Counted from the first letter of the stretch, positions 1 to 5,373 are shown. The stretch: DNA of 5,373 nucleotides from Methanobacterium sp. (GCA_020854975.1 JAHKLQ010000099.1:1-5373); one strand, 5' to 3'. The notes: generated by a model from the letters alone, not told the origin. Numbers and translations: made by a program.

Positions 1-210
1 GGTGAAGGTAAAAACATGACTGATCTGGTGGATTATGAAGGAAAACCCATTGGTAAACTATTCATCCAAACCGCTGAAAATGGAAGTGGCTGGGTGGAAT
101 ACATGTGGCCCAAACCCGGAGAAACAACACCTTCACTAAAATTGACCTACATTAAGAGGGCACAATACCAGGATCAAACCTATCTGGTAGGATCAGGGGT
201 TTATATTTAA
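1..210 (+). CDS. Cache-domain protein, C-terminal fragment (sCache_2 type)
   Basis: The reading frame is open from the first base of the window, so the gene begins upstream and only the last 69 codons are seen; the internal ATG at 16 is not a convincing start. The segment matches the C-terminal half of a single Cache domain: G-x-N-M near residue 3, then D-x-x-G-K-P-I-G, then G-x-G-W-V-x-Y-x-W-P-K-P-G, then K-L-T-Y-I-K-R and a final V-G-S-G-V-Y. Cache domains are extracytoplasmic small-ligand sensor modules, often on chemoreceptors and histidine kinases. Here the protein stops directly after the domain, with no membrane helix, HAMP, kinase or methyl-accepting region following it. It is therefore more like the stand-alone exported Cache proteins seen in methanogens. 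The ligand cannot be judged from this fragment. The family call is strong; the role is inferred. Confidence 0.85.
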   Translation, partial: GEGKNMTDLVDYEGKPIGKLFIQTAENGSGWVEYMWPKPGETTPSLKLTYIKRAQYQDQTYLVGSGVYI

Positions 211-252
211 CCCCCTAAACTCTTGTAACTGAAACAGGAGTATTTGGTCTCT

Positions 253-291
253 AATATTTTTTTAGTAAAGATTTGTTTTTAGTTTTTTTTA
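253..291 (+). terminator. T-rich termination zone after the Cache gene
   Basis: Three T tracts follow the Cache stop codon: one of seven at 257-263, one of five at 276-280 and one of eight at 283-290. Archaeal RNA polymerase terminates at oligo-T runs without needing a hairpin, so these are good terminators for the plus-strand gene. The last tract overlaps the stop codon of the convergent membrane-protein gene. Part of this T-rich sequence is also present after the second membrane-protein copy (1219-1247), so it appears to have belonged to the duplicated unit. Confidence 0.55.
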
Positions 292-963
292 GATTAAAGA
301 GAAAATTAGATCTTGAGATATCACATACAGTAAAACTGTGATTACAAACATAAAAAACAATCCTTTTCGCTCTCTAAGGTCAAAGGGAATGATTTTATTG
401 AACTGATCTGGTAAGAGGACAATTGTCTGGAAGAGCAAACCTAAAAAGATTGCAACTATTGCAAACTCCAGAGGTGGATTACCAGTATTTAAGTAGAAAT
501 TTAAAGCTGAAAATCCTCTGAATGTAGTGAAAATTCCAATTCCACATGAAAATAAGAAATAAGATGCAGGGAAATAGCCAAAACCACCTTTTTCACTTAT
601 ACTATTACTGAATGTTTCCATTCTTATAAACATAAAAATACAGGGATAGATTATAGTAATTGCTAAACCTAATCCTCCCAAAACATTATTCCCTGTTATT
701 CCATAAACAATCGATGTTATAAAAAATGCTGGTGACAAAATTACCCCTATAATGATTATTGTCCTGTTTCTGCCAATCTTATCAAAAGGTTGGAGATTAT
801 ATTTTTCATTCAATCTCTCTTCACATATACACCAAATAAGAAACGTAATTACAGATAAAGGAGCCAACACATAAAATATAATATTTTTAGTAAGAGTACT
901 CATAATAATCATATATATTACAATTCCAATGAATGCCAAGATTTTAGCTTTAACTCTGTGCAT
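289..963 (-). CDS. Seven-segment membrane protein of unknown family, copy A
   Basis: This 224-residue protein is very hydrophobic, and I do not recognise its family. Likely membrane segments lie near residues 7-23, 27-47, 68-90, 93-114, 130-150, 163-185 and 201-221. A charged loop lies at 48-67 and a basic D-L-R-E-R-K-G loop at 195-201. There is no signal peptide distinct from the first helix, and no obvious catalytic motif. The ATG at 963 is chosen because GGTGTGATC, close to the archaeal ribosome-binding consensus GGTGATC, sits directly before it. The GTG at 969 lies inside that site and has no site of its own. The gene is convergent with the Cache gene. Copy B lies directly upstream on the same strand: the first 120 residues are about 45% identical between copies, and the last 80 differ at two positions. 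An intact frame and conserved protein sequence suggest a working gene. The function is unknown. Confidence 0.8.
   Translation of the reverse strand: MHRVKAKILAFIGIVIYMIIMSTLTKNIIFYVLAPLSVITFLIWCICEERLNEKYNLQPFDKIGRNRTIIIIGVILSPAFFITSIVYGITGNNVLGGLGLAITIIYPCIFMFIRMETFSNSISEKGGFGYFPASYFLFSCGIGIFTTFRGFSALNFYLNTGNPPLEFAIVAIFLGLLFQTIVLLPDQFNKIIPFDLRERKGLFFMFVITVLLYVISQDLIFSLI
293..540 (-). repeat. Near-identical 248-base tract in copy A (conversion tract)
   Basis: This stretch pairs with 1252-1499 at a constant offset of 959 bases. I count five mismatches (positions 357, 389, 418, 529 and 533) and no gaps. Positions 419-528 are a perfect 110-base match, including synonymous third positions. Identity drops quickly beyond 540, with about six mismatches in the next 40 bases, and then falls to the level of diverged paralogs. 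Confidence 0.9.
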
Positions 964-972
964 GATCACACC
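964..972 (-). promoter_or_regulatory. Ribosome binding site deciding the start of copy A
   Basis: On the minus strand the bases before the ATG at 963 read GGTGTGATC, a near match to the archaeal 16S-complementary GGTGATC, with GGTG five bases from the ATG. This supports the ATG over the GTG at 969, which lies within the site. Confidence 0.55.
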
Positions 973-987
973 GTAAACTAATTCTAT

Positions 988-1207
988 TCAATATATTACC
1001 CACAAATTATAATATGTACTGTTACAACTATTGTTTTCTGGATCTATTATATTTACAACTCCAGAAAAAGAATCCCACCCCAATATCAGCTTTTTTATAC
1101 CTTCTTTAGGCGTACTCCTGAAAACTACATTTTTAACTGTTGAATCAACTTCGTTTATTACTTCAGTTAATATTTGTTATATTGTCTGTAATATCTGCAA
1201 ATGAATA
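988..1207 (-). pseudogene. Relict 3' end of an unknown gene X
   Basis: Between the two membrane-protein genes the minus strand holds an open stretch of 62 codons (1176 down to a TGA at 990-988) with no usable start codon. Its translation looks protein-like rather than random: it contains V-D-S-T-V-K-N, then K-L-I-L-G-W-D-S, then V-V-N-I-I-D-P-E-N-N, and ends in L-W-V-I-Y. Upstream, a second frame (about 1207-1178) reads A-D-I-T-D-N-I-T-N-I, which could continue into the first if one frameshift is assumed. The D-S-T-V plus hydrophobic-W plus D-P pattern faintly recalls the beta-sandwich segment after von Willebrand A domains in CLCA-like surface proteins; that is only a resemblance. Homologous sequence, ending in a TGA at the matching place, lies before copy B at 1947-2004. 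I read it as the C-terminal remnant of a gene that once preceded the membrane gene. Confidence 0.5.
990..998 (-). promoter_or_regulatory. Possible TATA element for copy A
   Basis: TAATATATT on the minus strand looks like an archaeal TATA box, but transcription starting about 25 bases downstream would leave almost no leader before the ribosome site. An alternative AAATATAATA near 1044-1053 would give a leader of about 60 bases. Both lie within what looks like relict coding sequence, so either could be a chance AT-rich match. Confidence 0.3.
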
Positions 1208-1247
1208 TCATTTAATCATAATTTTTAGTATATTAGTTTTTAGTTTC

Positions 1248-1925
1248 TTAAATTAAAGAGAAAATTAGATCTTGAGATATCACATACAGTAAAACTGTGA
1301 TTACAAACATAAAAAGCAATCCTTTTCGCTCTCTAAGGTCAAAGGGACTGATTTTATTGAACTGATCTGGTAAGAGAACAATTGTCTGGAAGAGCAAACC
1401 TAAAAAGATTGCAACTATTGCAAACTCCAGAGGTGGATTACCAGTATTTAAGTAGAAATTTAAAGCTGAAAATCCTCTGAATGTAGTAAAAACTCCAATT
1501 CCAAAGGAAAATAAAAAATAAGATGCAGGAAAATAACCTAACCCTCTCTTTTCTACTATATTTTTATCACTAAAAATTTCCAGTCTTAAAAACATGAAAA
1601 TAAAAGGATAAATCATTGCAACTGCTAAACCGATATATCCTAAAAAATTATTATGCACTGCCCCATAAACTAATGAAGTGATAATTATCGCAGGTGAAAA
1701 AACTAAACCAGCAATTATAATTGTTTGGTTAGTATAACTTCCATCAAAACGTCGTAAACTATATTTATCATCTAATTTATCTTCATATCTCCATAAAATA
1801 AGATATCCAACCAATAATAGGGGAAATAATGTATAAACAAAAATATTTCTAAACATAACTATCATAACTAAACAAAAAATCACCATAAATGGAAATGCAG
1901 CTTTATTTGAGAGTCGCGCTGTCAT
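1248..1925 (-). CDS. Seven-segment membrane protein of unknown family, copy B
   Basis: This 225-residue paralog of copy A has the same predicted topology, with membrane segments near residues 11-25, 27-46, 68-90, 93-115, 131-150, 164-186 and 202-222. The order of conserved features is also the same: E-x-x-L-x-x-K-Y-x-L-x-x-F-D after the second segment, S-P-A in the third, N-N-x-L-G in the loop before the fourth, G-Y-F-P-A-S-Y-F-L-F-S in the fifth, and P-F-D-L-R-E-R-K-G before the last. The ATG at 1925 is the only sensible start, since a nearby ATG at 1938 is out of frame. No good ribosome site precedes it (only GCGGTTAAAAA), so translation may be weak or by leaderless initiation. The frame is intact. 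Its 3' third has almost the same DNA as copy A, while the 5' part is old and diverged. No function can be assigned. Confidence 0.8.
   Translation of the reverse strand: MTARLSNKAAFPFMVIFCLVMIVMFRNIFVYTLFPLLLVGYLILWRYEDKLDDKYSLRRFDGSYTNQTIIIAGLVFSPAIIITSLVYGAVHNNFLGYIGLAVAMIYPFIFMFLRLEIFSDKNIVEKRGLGYFPASYFLFSFGIGVFTTFRGFSALNFYLNTGNPPLEFAIVAIFLGLLFQTIVLLPDQFNKISPFDLRERKGLLFMFVITVLLYVISQDLIFSLI
1252..1499 (-). repeat. Near-identical 248-base tract in copy B (conversion tract)
   Basis: Partner of 293-540; the perfect 110-base core in this copy is 1378-1487. Similarity weakens abruptly past 1499. Confidence 0.9.
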
Positions 1926-1946
1926 TTTTTAACCGCATTAATCTGT

Positions 1947-2004
1947 TCAAGATATTCCCCAATTTATTGTAGTAGATAGTGTTACATTTTCTTTTGAATG
2001 GGGA
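1947..2004 (-). pseudogene. Short relict of gene X before copy B
   Basis: About 58 bases between the MutS-like stop codon and copy B align with the sequence before copy A. TGTAACA, then AATAT, TTGAA, AGA and TTA blocks occur in the same order, and roughly three quarters of bases match by eye over 45. Both copies read to a TGA at the corresponding place, with a tryptophan codon three or four codons before it. It is too short to call a gene. It is either a remnant of X or a shared promoter segment. Confidence 0.35.
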
Positions 2005-3924
2005 CTAGAACCTTTCCAGCATCTTACCATAGATTTCTCTCAGTTTTCCATCAGATCTTTCATAAACCATACGCAGTATCAATTCAGGGGTGCTCCTGGC
2101 AAAATAGTTCATCCGGGGAGTACGATCCACCATCAGGTTATACTCCTCATCCAGGCCCTTGGCTTCAATACCATCCACCCGTACATCCGTGTTTTTCAGT
2201 ATCTCCTGGGCCATATGGGTTACAATAACTGCAAATGATTCAGAATCCTGTATGAAATTTATGAAACTGGAGATGATCTTAACCGCCGCTTCCAATTCAG
2301 TAATGGCCTCCAACTCATCTAAAAGAATTAATTTATCCTCTTCACGCACAACAATGGGCATGAATGTGCTTAGGAATGATTCAAAAGCTCCTGCATCAAG
2401 TGAACGTTTTTTGCTGAAGAAATAAACCTCATCAACCAGTTTCACCTGGGCTTCCCTGGCACATACTGGCAACCCCATCTGACTCATGATACTCATCTGG
2501 GCCAGGGTCTCCAGGAGGGTGGTTTTACCTCCACTATTAGCCCCAGTAAGGAGAACCACATTATCCGGAGATTCCAAGGAATAATCAATCCGTTGCACAT
2601 GTTCTGGGTCTTCAAGGGCTAAATTCAAATGTAAACCTTCTTTAAAGCTGAAACCATCACCAAGATGGGGTGGATGCAGATCATAATAATGGGCAAAACA
2701 GCCCAGAGTGAACTGATAATCAAATTCAAGTATTTCCTGAATTTCAGATTCAACATCCTTCTTAAGATTCTCAAGTTTTGCAGCCACAATAACTCTTTCT
2801 TCAAAGGATTTAACCTGTTTTTTACCAATTTCCTGTTTTTTAACTCTTTCCAATTCCTGCCAATCTATTTCCAAGGGATACTTCTGAATAAATGGATCGA
2901 AACTAACTCCAGTATCCTCTTTAATATCCCTAATGATCTCTTTCAGAATTCGGTCAAAGATTTCCTGGATCTTAGGAGGCATATCCCTATTTAAAAGATC
3001 TAAAACCTCTTCACCAGACAGATCCACATTTTTAATAGCATCTTCTAATTGTTTATCCGCTTTTTCTTTGGCCTGATTCACAGCATCATCAAATAACTTT
3101 TCATCCACCCTGGAAGATCCAATAGAATCTAATAATTCTAAAACATCTCCTAAAACAGATTCATATCCCAGTATATTTCTAATCTTCAAAATATTCACTA
3201 AAAGATCATGGTTTTCCTGATAGTAAGATAAAATAATTTCTGGAACGATTTCAAGGTCTTCAGCTTCACCATTCACCATGGTAAGGTTCGATGTGTTATT
3301 CACCTCAAGAATACCCTCTCTATACACGTAAATTACCAGTTCAAATTCATCCAGACTTCCCACTTCATTAATACTGAGAATTTGGGCATGCTGATTAAGA
3401 CCCCTATCCATTAAACTAGTATAATCCTCTCTGGATTCAACTAAAATAGCTTTAGAAGTGTCATATTTGGGTTTAGAAGCTTTGGTAAAATCTATATTTT
3501 TCAAAAGAGTTCTAAGTTCCTCTATAGGAAGGTGGGTCACTTTTTCCTTGGCTTCCATAATTATATCTAAATTATGGGCAATATTCTCTGAGTTTTTACC
3601 AGGACTGAGAAGAAGAACCCTGTTTTTAGAATATTCTGTACTTGCATATTGTATTATACTCTGAATTATTTCCTCATAGATCTGCACGGAACGTTCTGTT
3701 TTCAGGAATTCTTGAGTGGGATTACCCAGAACGGTATTAATGATTTCCACTGCACGGCGCTGGCTGATCCCATCCATACTTGCCAGTTGATAAACTTCAT
3801 AATTACTTGCAGCACGCAGGAATTCTTCCTGACTTCCGAAATGGTTTATGATCTTGGAGGCTAACTTATCTCCTATGCCCTTAATTTCACGCAGATCCAA
3901 ATATATCACCGGATACTGATTCAC
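2005..3924 (-). CDS. Archaeal MutS-like ATPase with N-terminal helix-hairpin-helix (MutS2/MutS5 group)
   Basis: This 639-residue protein opens with two helix-hairpin-helix motifs: I-K-G-I-G-D-K-L-A-S-K-I at 14-25 and M-D-G-I-S-Q-R-R-A-V-E-I at 50-61. These are non-specific DNA-binding motifs like those of XPF/Hef proteins. A middle region (about 240-400) rich in E, K and L resembles the MutS lever and clamp helices. The C-terminal MutS ATPase domain has Walker A G-A-N-S-G-G-K-T-T-L at 461-470, a signature-type loop around 508-521 ending S-T-F, Walker B L-I-L-L-D-E-L-E at 532-539, and an H-loop V-T-H at 568-570. The catalytic residues look intact. The mismatch-sensing MutS domain I and the Smr nuclease domain of bacterial MutS2 are both absent. 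Archaeal members of this group are thought to bind branched DNA such as Holliday junctions rather than mismatches; that is family knowledge, not visible here. The start is GTG at 3924, with AAGGG eight bases upstream, an in-frame TAA shortly before it, and no in-frame ATG before residue 50. Confidence 0.88.
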   Translation of the reverse strand: MNQYPVIYLDLREIKGIGDKLASKIINHFGSQEEFLRAASNYEVYQLASMDGISQRRAVEIINTVLGNPTQEFLKTERSVQIYEEIIQSIIQYASTEYSKNRVLLLSPGKNSENIAHNLDIIMEAKEKVTHLPIEELRTLLKNIDFTKASKPKYDTSKAILVESREDYTSLMDRGLNQHAQILSINEVGSLDEFELVIYVYREGILEVNNTSNLTMVNGEAEDLEIVPEIILSYYQENHDLLVNILKIRNILGYESVLGDVLELLDSIGSSRVDEKLFDDAVNQAKEKADKQLEDAIKNVDLSGEEVLDLLNRDMPPKIQEIFDRILKEIIRDIKEDTGVSFDPFIQKYPLEIDWQELERVKKQEIGKKQVKSFEERVIVAAKLENLKKDVESEIQEILEFDYQFTLGCFAHYYDLHPPHLGDGFSFKEGLHLNLALEDPEHVQRIDYSLESPDNVVLLTGANSGGKTTLLETLAQMSIMSQMGLPVCAREAQVKLVDEVYFFSKKRSLDAGAFESFLSTFMPIVVREEDKLILLDELEAITELEAAVKIISSFINFIQDSESFAVIVTHMAQEILKNTDVRVDGIEAKGLDEEYNLMVDRTPRMNYFARSTPELILRMVYERSDGKLREIYGKMLERF

Positions 3925-4025
3925 CCTATGATCCCTTTAGATCGTTGACTAAAGTGAAATCTTTAATTCTGTGAATCTTTAACTTAAACTTATTTGAACT
4001 TTTTCTGGTTTTAACTTTGCTCTTT

Positions 4026-4035
4026 AAAATATAAA
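4026..4035 (-). promoter_or_regulatory. Probable TATA box of the MutS-like gene
   Basis: TTTATATTTT on the minus strand is a good archaeal TATA element. Transcription starting about 25 bases downstream would give a leader of roughly 80 bases before the GTG at 3924. Confidence 0.45.
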
Positions 4036-4150
4036 CCTTGATCTAAGAGTTATAATCCTAACTCCAGAAAGCATTGATAAAATGTTATAAACATCAACTT
4101 AGAATATAAAATAAATTTTAAAAGGATATTTAACCTATGAAAAAAGGACA

Positions 4151-4158
4151 TATAAAAT
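4151..4158 (+). promoter_or_regulatory. Possible TATA box of the exporter gene
   Basis: TATAAAAT, preceded by a purine-rich AAAAAGGA stretch like a TFB recognition element, would place the transcript start near 4180 and leave a leader of about 45 bases. A second candidate, AATATAAAAT at 4103-4112, cannot be excluded. Confidence 0.4.
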
Positions 4159-4209
4159 TTATACAATATATCAACCTTGAGGAAACTTAATTAAAATGTT
4201 TTCCAGATT

Positions 4210-4214
4210 AAGGA
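4210..4214 (+). promoter_or_regulatory. Ribosome binding site of the exporter gene
   Basis: AAGGA lies ten bases before the ATG at 4225. The ATG at 4215, five bases nearer, opens a different frame that lacks protein-like sequence, so 4225 is the start. Confidence 0.45.
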
Positions 4215-4224
4215 ATGAGTTTAA

Positions 4225-5052
4225 ATGGAATTTATAACGTATATACTAATTCTTGTGGCCACAGGCACATTTGTAGGTTTCGCTTCAGGTCTCCTGGGAG
4301 TGGGTGGTGGTTTTATCATGGCCCCTGTCCAGTTCTTCCTTCTCACATCAATGGGTGTAGACCCAGACACAGCCATAAGAATAGCTTTTGCCACCAGTCT
4401 GGCAGTGATCCTCCCCACAGCCCTAAGCGGAGCTTTAGGACACTGGAGGCGTGGAGCAGTCATGGTAAATCCTGCTATCTTCCTGGGGATAGCCGGATTA
4501 TTTGGAGGTATCATTGGTGCAGGAATAGCAAGTAACGCACCCGCAGCCCTATTAAGCTTCATATTTGGTTTATTAGCATTATTCAGTGCATTATGGATGA
4601 TAGGTTCCAAATCTTCTGAAATAGAAGAAGAAACATCTAATTCGAAACCAGCATACCTTTTCTGGGGATTTTTGGGAGGGTTTTCCTCGGGACTTCTGGG
4701 TATTGGAGGGGGAGTGGTTATGGTTCCCTTACTTAACCTTCTCCTCAAATTCCCAACTCACAAGGCCATTGGGACCTCCACAGCCTTCATTGTCTTTGCA
4801 TCCATTGGTGGAATCATAACCTACATCTTCACAGGCATGAATGCAACTGGACTACCTTCCTACTCAGTAGGATATGTTAATTTAGTGCAGCTGGTGGTTC
4901 TGGCAGGTTTTAGCATACCCATGGCCAGAGTGGGTGTTAAAGTCGCTCACAAACTTTCTGCTAAAAATCTTCAATACTTATTAGCAATTCTATTGATCTA
5001 CATAGCCTTAAAAATGATAGGGGTATTTGAATGGTTGAATCTGCCTTTTTAA
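4225..5052 (+). CDS. TauE/SafE family anion exporter
   Basis: This complete 275-residue membrane protein is of normal length for the family. It shows the internal two-fold repeat that defines TauE/SafE (formerly DUF81) proteins: S-G-L-L-G-V-G-G-G-F-I-M-A-P at 21-34 and again S-G-L-L-G-I-G-G-G-V-V-M-V-P at 155-168. Each is followed by an A-I-x-x-x-x-A-F/T-S/A type helix (50-59 and 180-188). The first half also has L-P-T-A-L-S-G-A-L-G-H-W-R-R-G-A at 63-78. About eight membrane helices are expected, with an acidic linker (residues 128-141) between the halves. Family members export sulfite, sulfoacetate or other small organic anions across the cytoplasmic membrane. The substrate cannot be read from sequence; a sulfur compound is plausible in a methanogen making coenzyme M, but this is inference. 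The gene stands alone, divergent from the MutS-like gene and convergent with the peptidase gene. Confidence 0.92.
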   Translation: MEFITYILILVATGTFVGFASGLLGVGGGFIMAPVQFFLLTSMGVDPDTAIRIAFATSLAVILPTALSGALGHWRRGAVMVNPAIFLGIAGLFGGIIGAGIASNAPAALLSFIFGLLALFSALWMIGSKSSEIEEETSNSKPAYLFWGFLGGFSSGLLGIGGGVVMVPLLNLLLKFPTHKAIGTSTAFIVFASIGGIITYIFTGMNATGLPSYSVGYVNLVQLVVLAGFSIPMARVGVKVAHKLSAKNLQYLLAILLIYIALKMIGVFEWLNLPF

Positions 5053-5090
5053 TCTAATCTAAATCATTTCCCTAATAGCTCATCTTCTCC

Positions 5091-5101
5091 ATTATTTTTT
5101 T
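5091..5101 (+). terminator. Oligo-T terminator after the exporter gene
   Basis: ATTA followed by seven T lies 39 bases after the exporter stop codon, within the short gap between convergent genes. It fits archaeal T-tract termination without a hairpin. Confidence 0.6.
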
Positions 5102-5114
5102 CCCACTATTCTTA

Positions 5115-5373
5115 TTAATAATCTTCATGAACACCTCGCAAGAAGTTTCCAGTGGTAATACCACCATTAGATATCTTCTTGACCTTTCTTTTAAGACTGT
5201 GTAATTTCTTATCCAGATGGGGACCACCATGAATACTTAGTTCTAAAGCAGTCTGATAAAGGGGAAACATTTTCCTAGAATAATCAACGGGTTTATTTCT
5301 AGCATCAATCACCAGACCATCAAAACCCATATCCAAAAGTAGGGGAAGGTAATCAATAAGACACAGTTCTACA
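5115..5373 (-). CDS. U32-family peptidase-like protein, C-terminal fragment
   Basis: The minus-strand frame is open to the right edge of the window, so only the last 85 residues are seen; the TTG at 5336 and ATG at 5330 are internal. The fragment begins V-E-L-C-L-I-D-Y-L-P-L-L-L-D-M-G, followed by F-D-G-L-V-I-D-A-R. This resembles the C-L-I-D/E-x-L-x-x-L-x-x-x-G-x-D-x-x-x-I-x-x-R block near the end of the U32 TIM-barrel catalytic domain. It ends with I-S-N-G-G-I-T-T-G-N-F, similar to the T-T-G-(N/F)-F close of that family. U32 proteins were first described as collagenase-type peptidases, and many act with tRNA or rRNA or cofactor hydroxylation, so the substrate here is open. The core active-site region lies outside the window. 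It is convergent with the exporter gene, 62 bases away. Confidence 0.65.
   Translation of the reverse strand, partial: VELCLIDYLPLLLDMGFDGLVIDARNKPVDYSRKMFPLYQTALELSIHGGPHLDKKLHSLKRKVKKISNGGITTGNFLRGVHEDY

Larger units (their letters stand above)
253..1207 (-). repeat. Tandem duplication, unit 1 (relict X + membrane gene copy A)
   Basis: Read on the minus strand, this unit contains a decayed 3' end of gene X, membrane-protein copy A and a short 3' flank. It is a direct repeat of the unit at 1219-2004. Homology runs past the coding region on both sides. Downstream of the stop, the T/A-rich flank at 253-288 aligns with 1219-1247. Upstream of the start, roughly 45 bases ending in an AATAT-TTGAA-AGA pattern align with those before copy B. 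The unit edges are estimated by eye, to within about 15 bases. Confidence 0.7.
1219..2004 (-). repeat. Tandem duplication, unit 2 (relict X + membrane gene copy B)
   Basis: This is the second copy of the module, lying directly against unit 1: the junction falls at about 1207-1219. Its X remnant is much shorter, because homology stops at the end of the MutS-like gene. Read on the minus strand, the order is mutS-like gene, X remnant, copy B, then X remnant, copy A. Confidence 0.65.
3925..4224. other. Divergent intergenic promoter region
   Basis: These 300 bases separate two divergently transcribed genes and carry AT-rich promoter-like elements for each side. I see no RNA gene or convincing operator. 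A 17-codon frame (4137-4190) and a short imperfect palindrome (4049-4062) occur here but are not supported as functional. Confidence 0.6.

Noticed and set aside
253..2004. Mobile element or insertion-sequence origin of the duplicated region
   Set aside because: There is no transposase, no terminal inverted repeats and no clear target-site duplication; the repeats are direct and contain genes, which fits tandem duplication.
2665..2994. 109-codon plus-strand frame inside the MutS-like gene
   Set aside because: It lies opposite an intact ATPase gene and reads as phenylalanine- and asparagine-rich noise from antisense of lysine- and leucine-rich helices.
4049..4062. Imperfect palindrome GTTATAATCCTAAC between the divergent promoters, a possible operator
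   Set aside because: Only four bases per arm pair, and there is no second copy; this is not above chance.
4137..4190. 17-codon frame with an upstream AAAGGA in the exporter leader, a possible leader peptide
   Set aside because: The better TATA candidate lies within it, so it may not be transcribed; the length and composition are expected by chance in AT-rich DNA.
4215..4535. Alternative start at the ATG at 4215 for the exporter
   Set aside because: It is out of frame with the TauE/SafE motifs, and its own frame gives a cysteine-, histidine- and serine-rich sequence without homology features.
4221..4748. 175-codon minus-strand frame opposite the exporter gene
   Set aside because: It is antisense to a clear TauE/SafE gene, and its translation is rich in P, R and A with no domain pattern; it is a shadow of the glycine- and proline-rich coding strand.

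Overview
The window reads as a piece of a euryarchaeal methanogen chromosome, most likely from the Methanobacteriales (Methanobacterium-like). This rests on four things: AT-rich DNA with heavy use of ATA, AGA and AGG codons; archaeal-type TATA elements and oligo-T terminators; a MutS-family ATPase with N-terminal helix-hairpin-helix motifs, a form I associate with Euryarchaeota; and a stand-alone Cache-domain protein. The genus is an inference from gene content and was not tested.

Layout. Positions 1-210 (+) hold the C-terminal end of a Cache sensor-domain protein, followed by a T-rich terminator zone. Positions 253-2004 hold an AT-rich, gene-poor stretch built from a tandem head-to-tail duplication. 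Each unit, read on the minus strand, consists of the decayed 3' end of an unknown gene (here called X), then a gene for a seven-segment membrane protein of unknown family (Y), then a short shared 3' flank. The two Y proteins (289-963 and 1248-1925) are only about 45% identical over their first 120 residues, but differ at 2 of their last 80. The DNA of that 3' third is about 98% identical, with one perfect 110-base run. This is the signature of recent gene conversion between the two copies. Positions 2005-3924 (-) hold the MutS-like ATPase gene with a GTG start. Positions 3925-4224 are a divergent promoter region. Positions 4225-5052 (+) encode a complete TauE/SafE anion exporter with a T7 terminator. 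Positions 5115-5373 (-) are the C-terminal end of a U32-type peptidase that enters from the right edge.

Functionally these look like independent transcription units rather than one pathway. They are a sensor-domain protein, a DNA-junction or repair ATPase, an anion exporter and a peptidase or RNA-modification type protein, with the duplicated X-Y module lying between the first two. The part least explained by known families is the duplicated membrane-protein module. I see no CRISPR array, tRNA, rRNA, insertion sequence or recognisable defence cassette.
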